Source: Desulfamplus sp. (GTDB taxonomy: Bacteria > Desulfobacterota > Desulfobacteria > Desulfobacterales > Desulfobacteraceae). From it: DNA of 7,130 nucleotides. The stretch lies in the NCBI GenBank assembly GCA_015232935.1, contig JADFYT010000115.1:1-7130 (forward strand), given 5' to 3'. Numbering within the stretch: position 1 is the stretch's first letter; each line of letters opens with the position of its first letter. Made by a program: the position numbers and the translations under genes. The notes beneath the pieces are model-generated. The model had not been told where the DNA came from, did not search any database, and saw only the letters and a program-made list of their open reading frames with translations. Below, in pieces: positions 1-5,312 of the stretch.

Positions 1-110
1 CAAAACTTCCGGAATCGCCAGGTGCTTTCAGTGAAGCTCAACTCAGGTGGATTAACGGCCATTACCCCGAAGATTTTGCTTTGGCATGCAAGACAGTCTT
101 GTCGCAATAG
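1..110 (+). CDS. C-terminal end of an unrecognised protein (partial)
   Basis: The third plus frame is open from the left edge to a TAG at 108-110, giving 35 residues that read like ordinary soluble protein. It begins KLPESPGAFSEAQLRWINGH and ends in KTVLSQ, with a plausible amphipathic stretch and no low-complexity bias. Frame 1 is also open, to about 129, but its translation is arginine-rich and less protein-like. The start lies outside the window. I do not recognise the family. A terminator-like hairpin about 45 bases past the stop and a separate promoter for minC suggest it is not in the min operon. The short length leaves real doubt that it is coding. Confidence 0.45.
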   Translation, partial: KLPESPGAFSEAQLRWINGHYPEDFALACKTVLSQ

Positions 111-153
111 ATATGCTACAATACTATAGATTTCCTGAAGTTCGGAAATGAGT

Positions 154-174
154 CCGGAATAACATTCCCGTTTT
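154..174 (+). terminator. Possible intrinsic terminator after the left-edge gene
   Basis: GGAAT (156-160) pairs with ATTCC (164-168) around an AAC loop. After one C-C mismatch an outer C-G pair is possible, and TTTT follows at 171-174. The stem is short and the T run is only four, so it is a weak terminator at best. Its place 45 bases after the TAG at 108-110 is what makes it plausible. Confidence 0.3.
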
Positions 175-276
175 AAAATCTATATACGCCGTCCTTCACG
201 GTCGGTGATTCTGAAATGAGCAAGTTATTTAAAACCGGTTCCTTACGCCATTTTTATAAAATAGAAATATTCCAGC

Positions 277-306
277 TTGACACTATATGAATCTTTTTTT
301 TATAGT
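277..306 (+). promoter_or_regulatory. Sigma70-like promoter for the min operon
   Basis: A consensus -35 box TTGACA at 277-282 is followed after 18 bases by TATAGT at 301-306; TTATAG at 300-305 gives a 17-base spacer. The spacer is AT-rich and contains eight T in a row. Transcription would start near 313, leaving a leader of about 70 bases before the minC ATG at 383. No other comparably good hexamer pair was seen between the left-edge gene and minC. Confidence 0.55.
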
Positions 307-382
307 TACGGACAATTTGCAAATAGTTAATTTTTCAGTGATGATCTGTTTTTAGGAGAGGCGCTATTGAAATGAGGAGCGG

Positions 383-1123
383 ATGAAAGCAGGAGAAATG
401 GAATCCAGCATAGTGATAAAGGAAATGCCACCAGTAAAACTGAAAGGGGTTGGAGATGGATTCTGGGTAACCATAAACCCTTCTGTTCCAGAAGAGGAGA
501 TATATAAAGAGATCTCTGAATTGTTTGAGCGTCTCAAACATCTTGCGGTAAATGCAAAAGTTGTTATTGATATTGGGAATGTCCAAGGATATGATAATCT
601 GGTAAGCAACGTAAAACTATTACTTAAAAGCAGATTTGATGTTGGCAGTGTTACGCAACCCCATGAAAAAAATCTTGTCCATTCTGATATTAAAAGGCTC
701 AGTGGAGGGGAGGCAAAGCAGCAGAACACTATAGGAAAAGGGTGGATCATTGATAGAAGCGATGCACTTATCCTGACAGGAAGGATTAGATCCGGCCAGA
801 AAATAGAGACAAGAGGACATTTGATTATAGCGGGAAATGTAAATCCCGGGGCACAACTGACAGCAGAGGGCAATATAATTGTTCTTGGTTCTCTTATGGG
901 ACATGTTTATGCAGGTTTTCCGGATGATGACGACGCATTTGTAATGGCACTTGATTTCAAACCGCCTCATGTTCAGATCGGAGGCGTTGTATCATCCATG
1001 GAGCTTGATGCCGATCTAAATGGAAAGATCGTAATCGCAACTGTTCAGGATAATAAAATTATTACTGAAGATTACCTTAAAACTCAACCTTTTGGAAAAA
1101 TTCCATGGCCAACTGTCATGTGA
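383..1123 (+). CDS. minC: Septum site-determining protein MinC
   Basis: MinC blocks FtsZ ring assembly away from midcell and is recruited to the membrane by MinD. The protein is 246 residues, close to the usual 220-250. Residues about 6-100 form the N-terminal FtsZ-inhibiting domain, followed by a short linker and the C-terminal beta-helix domain from about residue 118. The family signature is clear: RSGQ at 136-139 (the MinD-contacting motif), then GNVNPGAQLTAEGNIIVLGS at 151-170 and GHVYAG at 173-178. A stretch of four aspartates (181-184) stands where family members usually have a Gly-Asp turn. A TGA in frame at 368-370 rules out a longer start. The ATG at 383 has GAGGAG at 374-379 only three bases away, and an in-frame ATG at 398 with its own AGGAG is an alternative. 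It is first in the operon, 39 bases before minD. Confidence 0.95.
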   Translation: MKAGEMESSIVIKEMPPVKLKGVGDGFWVTINPSVPEEEIYKEISELFERLKHLAVNAKVVIDIGNVQGYDNLVSNVKLLLKSRFDVGSVTQPHEKNLVHSDIKRLSGGEAKQQNTIGKGWIIDRSDALILTGRIRSGQKIETRGHLIIAGNVNPGAQLTAEGNIIVLGSLMGHVYAGFPDDDDAFVMALDFKPPHVQIGGVVSSMELDADLNGKIVIATVQDNKIITEDYLKTQPFGKIPWPTVM

Positions 1124-1162
1124 TTTAAAATAATGGATTGATAACTGTAAACGAGGTGTTAA

Positions 1163-1963
1163 TTGGAAGGTAAAATAATCGTAGTGACGTCAGGCAAGGG
1201 AGGCGTTGGAAAAACAACTGCTACTGCTTCCATTGGTGCCGCCCTTGCCCTGGAAGGCAACAGGGTAGCTGTCATTGACATGGATATTGGGCTTAGAAAT
1301 TTAGATGTGGTTCTTGGTCTTGAAAACAGGATAGTGTTCAACATTGTTGACGTGGTTAATAAACGGTGCAATCTTGCTCAGGCTCTTATCAGGGACAGAA
1401 GGATTGACAACCTGTTTCTGGTTCCTGCTTCACAAAGTGACAACAAGGATGTATTGACCCCGCTTGGTGTCCAGAGAGTGGCCAAGCAGTTAAAAAATGA
1501 ATTTAATTATGTGATCATGGATTCTCCGGCAGGCATTGAAAAGGGGTTTGAGAATTCAGTAGTGGCAGCGGATGAGGCTATTGTGATCTGCACACCGGAT
1601 GTCTCTTCTATCAGAGATGCGGACAGGGTTATTGGTCTGCTGTATGCCCGTTCCATAACACCACGACTGGTTGTAAACAGAATAGTACCTGAAATGGTGG
1701 CAAGAGGCGATATGTTAAGCCATGAAGATGTCATGGATGTGCTCTCTATTGATCTTTTGGGGCTTGTCCCAATGGATGACCAGGTGGTGGTTTCGACCAA
1801 TACCGGTATGCCTCTGGTTATGCATAACCAGTCTCTGGCTGGTCAGGCATTCAGGAGAATTGCCAAAAGAATCAATGGAGAGGTTGACCTGCCAATAATT
1901 GTGCCTTCTGTAAAAACAGGAGTGTGGAACAGGATTACCCAGAAATTAGGTTTGAACAAATGA
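1163..1963 (+). CDS. minD: Septum site-determining ATPase MinD
   Basis: MinD is a ParA/MinD-type ATPase that dimerises on the inner membrane with ATP, recruits MinC and is released by MinE. The protein is 266 residues (E. coli 270). It shows the deviant Walker A motif GKGGVGKTT at 11-19 with signature lysine K12, the switch I segment DMDIGLRNLD at 39-48, and a Walker B-type segment YVIMDSPAGIE at 106-116. The last 13 residues (VWNRITQKLGLNK) have the spacing of an amphipathic membrane-targeting helix. The start is TTG at 1163, with GAGGTG at 1153-1158 four bases upstream; the translation then begins EGKIIVVTS, the normal MinD start. The stop codon overlaps an ATG in the minE frame (ATGA at 1960-1963), and the minE ribosome binding site lies across it, so minD and minE translation are probably coupled. 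Confidence 0.97.
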   Translation: MEGKIIVVTSGKGGVGKTTATASIGAALALEGNRVAVIDMDIGLRNLDVVLGLENRIVFNIVDVVNKRCNLAQALIRDRRIDNLFLVPASQSDNKDVLTPLGVQRVAKQLKNEFNYVIMDSPAGIEKGFENSVVAADEAIVICTPDVSSIRDADRVIGLLYARSITPRLVVNRIVPEMVARGDMLSHEDVMDVLSIDLLGLVPMDDQVVVSTNTGMPLVMHNQSLAGQAFRRIAKRINGEVDLPIIVPSVKTGVWNRITQKLGLNK

Positions 1964-1974
1964 GGATAGATTCC

Positions 1975-2256
1975 ATGCTTAACGGATTTATGAAAAAATT
2001 TTCAGGAAAAAAATCCAGTAAGGAGACTGCAAAGAAAAGATTACAGTTCGCCCTTGTGTACGATAAGCTGGAAATCAATGAGATGACGTTGGAAAACCTT
2101 CAGAAGGATATTGTGGAGGTGATCTCAAAGTATTTTGAGATCGACACAAAATCCTTGCAGCTTGAAGTTCAAAGGGAGCATGAACTGTCAGCTCTTGTGT
2201 TCAATACACCCATATTGTGCGTCAAGAAAAACAAAGGGTATAATTCAAAAACCTGA
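1975..2256 (+). CDS. minE: Cell division topological specificity factor MinE
   Basis: MinE stimulates MinD ATPase and sweeps MinCD off the membrane, confining division inhibition to the poles. From this start the protein is 93 residues (E. coli 88). Residues 1-12 (MLNGFMKKFSGK) resemble the membrane-binding N-terminus of the family. The anti-MinCD helix follows (about 16-30, with ETAKKRLQFAL), then the dimerising topological domain with the conserved LQKDIVEVISKYFEID at 42-57. GAGGA at 1962-1966 lies eight bases before ATG 1975. An in-frame ATG at 1960 overlapping the minD stop would add five residues (MRIDS), and a GTG at 1924 would add 17; both fit the family alignment less well. It is last in the operon, with 61 bases to the stop of the convergent HD gene. 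Only an all-A/T 6-bp inverted repeat lies between, so no convincing terminator is visible. Confidence 0.93.
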   Translation: MLNGFMKKFSGKKSSKETAKKRLQFALVYDKLEINEMTLENLQKDIVEVISKYFEIDTKSLQLEVQREHELSALVFNTPILCVKKNKGYNSKT

Positions 2257-2317
2257 ATTATCAGATCGAACTATCAATAATTGTGAAGTCTTGTACAGCT
2301 GTTTGGGTGATTTGCAG

Positions 2318-3262
2318 TCACTTGCTGGAAGTCAGATCCAGGGATTTTATTGTTTTAAAAAGCTGGTTTCCAGCCTCAATGCCAAGATCAATGAAGTCAG
2401 GACCGTATATCTTTCCGGTATCTGTTCTGAATGTAGCCTTGATCTGTTCCAGTATGGCCATGCCGTGAGGATACCGTTTTATGAATTCATGAAACGGTGC
2501 GTTTGAGAACATAACCATATCCCAAAGTGTATGGGTGAAATTATCAGGACCCCATCTGAATTTATCTGCATCGTAAAGAGCGTTTGAAATTAGAGATGGG
2601 GTAGTTGAAAATTCGTCATTACCATGTTTTTGTGAATTATTGACTATGTTCTTGTGATCAGTTCTGACTTTTTGAAATGCTTCATGCTCCCTGATTGCAC
2701 GGCATATCTGATCAATTTCGTCATTTGTGAGGGGATAACCCCCGGTTGACAGAAATGTTTGTGCAAAGTTTGCACCTTTTATTGAATGCTTTTTTTCCTT
2801 CCTTTTAATATCATGCAGCAAACCGGCAACCTGAACCAAAAGTATCTTGTTGCTTATGTCTTTTGATAAAACAACTTTGGATTCAGGTTTTTTGTGCGTT
2901 TCAAGCGGAATCTTCTCATCCATTTCTACAGGCGAATCTCCCTCCATTTGAACCGGAGGTTTCTCCTGCATTTCTAGAGGCGAATCGCCCTCTATTTCAA
3001 CCGTAAGTTTCGCTTGCATTTCAATCTGGATGATTGCCCCCGCATCTACACATACCAGATCAGAGTGGTGCATACCATGTCCGAAGTCATCTTCAATCAC
3101 CGGGTTTATCTCTTTTTTGATTTTAATCAAAAGAGGGTGGGAGTGGAGCATCTGACGGGAATAGGTTCTCTCCCTGTCAAACCGCTGGTAAAATTTAGGC
3201 AAGGGAAGAGTCTCGATAATGTTCCGTGCCTCTTCCCTTAATTGAAGATAGATTTTGTTCAT
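2318..3262 (-). CDS. HD-domain protein with an internal repeat insertion
   Basis: Probable soluble metal-dependent phosphohydrolase of the HD superfamily; substrate unknown. It is 314 residues from ATG 3262. A TTG at 3274 would add four, but neither start has a strong ribosome binding site; ATG is preferred. The metal-ligand pattern is visible: HGMHHSDLV (H62, H65, H66), LLHD (H150, D151), IREHEAF (H193) and YDADKFRWG (D231, D233). Between the first histidines and the HD pair lies an acidic, proline-containing tandem repeat (residues about 80-127), placing them some 84 residues apart, roughly double what I would expect. No signal peptide or membrane segment is seen, and no GGDEF, PAS or RelA-type partner domain. 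It lies 86 bases downstream of aspS on the same strand, which could allow read-through, and converges on minE. It could be a nucleotide or second-messenger hydrolase, but nothing here decides which. Confidence 0.8.
   Translation of the reverse strand: MNKIYLQLREEARNIIETLPLPKFYQRFDRERTYSRQMLHSHPLLIKIKKEINPVIEDDFGHGMHHSDLVCVDAGAIIQIEMQAKLTVEIEGDSPLEMQEKPPVQMEGDSPVEMDEKIPLETHKKPESKVVLSKDISNKILLVQVAGLLHDIKRKEKKHSIKGANFAQTFLSTGGYPLTNDEIDQICRAIREHEAFQKVRTDHKNIVNNSQKHGNDEFSTTPSLISNALYDADKFRWGPDNFTHTLWDMVMFSNAPFHEFIKRYPHGMAILEQIKATFRTDTGKIYGPDFIDLGIEAGNQLFKTIKSLDLTSSK
2356..2376 (-). terminator. Terminator-like hairpin inside the end of the HD gene
   Basis: On the minus strand GCTGG, loop AAA, CCAGC is followed at once by TTTTT. 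The stem can extend outward with a G-T, an A-T and another G-T pair. It lies about 40 bases before the TGA of the HD gene, within codons for the residues AGNQLFK, so it may be chance. It has the shape of an intrinsic terminator but an unusual place. Confidence 0.25.
2882..3025 (-). repeat. 24-base tandem repeat coding for octapeptides in the HD protein
   Basis: Six in-frame 24-base units code for IEMQAKLT, VEIEGDSP, LEMQEKPP, VQMEGDSP, VEMDEKIP and LETHKKPE. Two adjacent 48-base double units (2922-2969 and 2970-3017 in plus coordinates) match at 40 of 48 positions by my count, so the array grew by duplication of a 48-base pair of units. The outer units are more decayed. The length is a multiple of three throughout, so the HD frame is kept. 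Confidence 0.85.
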
Positions 3263-3293
3263 ATATCTTTGCAACTAAATTTTTATTTATTGT

Positions 3294-3327
3294 AAAAATG
3301 TATCCCGATTTTCATGATTTGGGAATA
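3294..3327 (-). terminator. Possible aspS terminator and degenerate inverted repeat
   Basis: On the minus strand TATTCCC pairs with GGGATA (one bulged T) around a 14-base loop, followed by CATTTTT. This could end aspS transcription 22 or more bases past its stop. The same bases also form a degenerate copy of the inverted repeat found upstream of aspS (ATGAAAAT, 8 bases, ATTTTTAC; 6 of 8 arm positions pair). The rest of the 86-base gap between aspS and the HD gene is AT-rich, with a TACAAT (3289-3294) that might serve as a -10 box. The two readings are alternatives. Confidence 0.3.
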
Positions 3328-3348
3328 CCAAAACAAGATCATCTCTAT

Positions 3349-5139
3349 TTAACTCTCGTCCACCCTTGATACTTTTATGGATAACTCCTGCAACTGGGCA
3401 GTTGTTGGAACAGAAGGTGCGTCTGTAAGAAGACATGTTGCTTTCTGGGTTTTGGGAAAGGCAATAACATCACGTATTGAATCTTCCTGGCACAGAAGCA
3501 TCACAAGCCTGTCAAAACCAAATGCCAGGCCTCCATGCGGAGGTGCTCCTGATGCAAGAGCATTCAAAAGAAAGCCAAATTTTTCCTGTGCCTCTTCATT
3601 GCCAATGCCCAGTAATTTCAGAATCCGTTGCTGAAGTTCTGTTGAGTGGATACGGATGCTTCCTCCTCCAATTTCTGTACCATTCAAAACCATATCGTAA
3701 GCTCTGGAACGGATATCAAGAGGATCAGACTCCAGCTTGTCCATATCCTCCTCAAGCGGTGCTGTAAAAGGATGGTGCAATGCCTGATATCGTTTGTCTG
3801 TCTCATCATACTCAAGCAGAGGAAAGTGAGTAACCCAGACAAAGCGGTAGGTATTGCTGTCAATCAGGTCAAGTCGCCTTGCAAGTTCATTTCTTAGCTG
3901 ACCAAGAGCTTCGTTTGTGATCTTGACACTGTCAGCAACAAAGAATATCAAGTCTCCAACTTCCATGTTGATACGCTCTTTTAAAGCGGCCTTCTCCTGG
4001 TCAGTAAAAAATTTTGCGATCGGAGACTGCCACTCATTTTCTTTTACCTTGATCCAGGCAAGTCCTTTGGCCTTGTAAATGGCAGCAAACTCTGTAAGAT
4101 CATCAATATCCTTGCGGCTCATCCCTGAGCAACCTTTGGCATTGATCGCCTTGACAAGCCCTCCGTTTTTAACAGCAGAGGCAAACACCTTGAATCCGGC
4201 ATTTTTGACAATATCGGAAATATCACACAATTCCAGGCCAAATCGCATATCCGGCCTGTCAATACCAAACCTTGACATTGACTCTTCATAGGTAATCCGG
4301 TCAAAGGGGGTCTCTATATCAAGGTTTCGCACCTTTTTAAAAACCTCCTTGATAAGACCTTCGGTAATCTGCATTATATCCTCTTCACCTGCAAAGGACA
4401 TCTCCATATCTATCTGGGTAAACTCAGGCTGGCGATCAGCTCTTAAATCCTCATCCCTGAAACACCGTACAATCTGGTAGTATCTGTCAAATCCGCTTAT
4501 CATAAGAAGCTGCTTGAACAACTGCGGAGACTGGGGAAGAGCGTAAAAACAGCCCTGGTTGACGCGGCTTGGCACAAGATAGTCTCTTGCCCCCTCTGGC
4601 GTGCTTTTGGTAAGAAACGGGGTCTCAATATCAATAAAACCCCTGTCGTTCAGATAATCCCTGACAGCCCTTGCAGCCGTGTGCCTTGCTATTATATTCT
4701 TTTGAAGCTGGGGACGACGCAGATCTAAGTGTCTGTGCTGGAGACGGATGCTTTCTGAAGTTTCGGCTCTCTCCTCAATTTGAAATACAGGGGTCTGGGC
4801 ATGGTTTAAAATTTTAAGTTCATTGACAAAAACCTCTATTTCTCCGGTATCCATCTTCTCATTTATCATATCATCAGGGCGTGCTACTACCACACCCTTG
4901 ACACCAAGTACAAACTCGCTTCTGATAACCTGTGCCTTCTCATGGACAGAAGAGGATATTTCAGGGTTAAACACAACCTGTGTCAGTCCTTCACGATCTC
5001 TGAAATCAACAAAAATAACTCCGCCATGATCTCGCCGCCGCTGTACCCAACCCATGAGCACAACCTCTTTTCCAACATCGCTTTTTCTCAACTGCCCACA
5101 GGTGTGGGTTCTTCTCATGCTTCCAAGTAAATCTGTCAC
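3349..5139 (-). CDS. aspS: Aspartyl-tRNA synthetase (probably non-discriminating)
   Basis: Class IIb synthetase that charges tRNA(Asp) with aspartate in the cytoplasm. The protein is 596 residues, the usual bacterial length (E. coli 590). The N-terminal OB-fold anticodon domain spans about 8-115 and includes GWVQRRRDHGG (30-40) and VDFRDREG (44-51). The catalytic core has the flipping loop STPEGARDYLVPSR (179-192), QSPQLFKQLLM (203-213), motif 2 FRDEDLRADRQPEFTQID (227-244), a bacterial GAD insertion (about 290-420), GGGSIRIH (491-498) and motif 3 GLAFGFDRL (537-545). H38 replaces the leucine of E. coli-type enzymes, a mark of non-discriminating AspRS. The chosen start is GTG 5139: AAGGA (plus 5148-5152) lies eight bases upstream, and the protein then begins MTDLLGSMRRTHTCGQLR. 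An in-frame ATG at 5175 would add 12 Lys/Asn-rich residues and sits inside an inverted repeat, so it is rejected. It lies downstream of hisS with 173 bases between. Confidence 0.96.
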   Translation of the reverse strand: MTDLLGSMRRTHTCGQLRKSDVGKEVVLMGWVQRRRDHGGVIFVDFRDREGLTQVVFNPEISSSVHEKAQVIRSEFVLGVKGVVVARPDDMINEKMDTGEIEVFVNELKILNHAQTPVFQIEERAETSESIRLQHRHLDLRRPQLQKNIIARHTAARAVRDYLNDRGFIDIETPFLTKSTPEGARDYLVPSRVNQGCFYALPQSPQLFKQLLMISGFDRYYQIVRCFRDEDLRADRQPEFTQIDMEMSFAGEEDIMQITEGLIKEVFKKVRNLDIETPFDRITYEESMSRFGIDRPDMRFGLELCDISDIVKNAGFKVFASAVKNGGLVKAINAKGCSGMSRKDIDDLTEFAAIYKAKGLAWIKVKENEWQSPIAKFFTDQEKAALKERINMEVGDLIFFVADSVKITNEALGQLRNELARRLDLIDSNTYRFVWVTHFPLLEYDETDKRYQALHHPFTAPLEEDMDKLESDPLDIRSRAYDMVLNGTEIGGGSIRIHSTELQQRILKLLGIGNEEAQEKFGFLLNALASGAPPHGGLAFGFDRLVMLLCQEDSIRDVIAFPKTQKATCLLTDAPSVPTTAQLQELSIKVSRVDES

Positions 5140-5160
5140 CTGATTGTTCCTTATTTTATT

Positions 5161-5200
5161 ATTATATTTTACCATGAAAATGCGTTCTGATTTTCATGGT
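5161..5200 (-). promoter_or_regulatory. Inverted repeat and -10 box upstream of aspS
   Basis: ACCATGAAAAT (5171-5181) and ATTTTCATGGT (5190-5200) are perfect 11-base inverted arms around an 8-base spacer. On the minus strand the repeat is followed four bases later by TATAAT (plus 5161-5166), then the aspS ribosome binding site. The -35 position would fall within the repeat and has no TTGACA match. The layout fits an operator overlapping a promoter, or a hairpin in a leader started further upstream. No T run follows on either strand, which argues against a terminator. Confidence 0.45.
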
Positions 5201-5215
5201 TCGGGGTGGCCATAC

Positions 5216-5236
5216 AAAAAACGGCCATGCCGGTTT
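5216..5236 (-). terminator. Probable intrinsic terminator of hisS
   Basis: On the minus strand CGGC, loop ATG, GCCG is followed by six T. Upstream AAA can pair with the first T residues past a bulged C. It lies about 77 bases after the hisS TAA, before the aspS inverted repeat. The stem is all G-C but only four pairs long. If it works, aspS is transcribed separately from hisS. Confidence 0.45.
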
Positions 5237-5312
5237 ATTATTAACCCTTCTGCAGAACTCGCTTTTCATCCAGTGAAATCAAGGAATGGAATTCAGTTTT
5301 GCAGGAAATCCA

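Noticed and set aside
185..230. Possible small RNA or tRNA-like remnant upstream of minC
   Set aside because: CCGT/ACGG forms only a 4-bp stem and there is no tRNA-like T-loop or acceptor pairing. AACCGGTT at 233-240 is an isolated 8-base palindrome.
364..873. Long minus-strand open frame opposite minC (169 residues)
   Set aside because: It lies fully antisense to minC, whose protein matches the family throughout. The translation is Ser/Phe/Leu-rich with no recognisable motif.
1507..1800. Minus-strand open frame opposite minD
   Set aside because: Antisense to well conserved minD codons; the Ser/Thr-rich translation is typical of a shadow frame.
1924..1974. Longer minE from GTG 1924 or ATG 1960
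   Set aside because: The added residues are minD codons in another frame and extend beyond the normal MinE N-terminus; ATG 1975 has GAGGA at the right distance. ATG 1960 remains possible.
2135..2506. Plus-strand open frame across the minE end and HD gene end
   Set aside because: It overlaps two better supported genes in other frames, has no ribosome binding site of note and no family features.
5140..5175. Twelve-residue N-terminal extension of AspRS from ATG 5175
   Set aside because: The extension is Lys/Asn-rich, its ATG lies in an inverted repeat next to a TATAAT, and GTG 5139 has an ideal AAGGA spacing and a normal family N-terminus.
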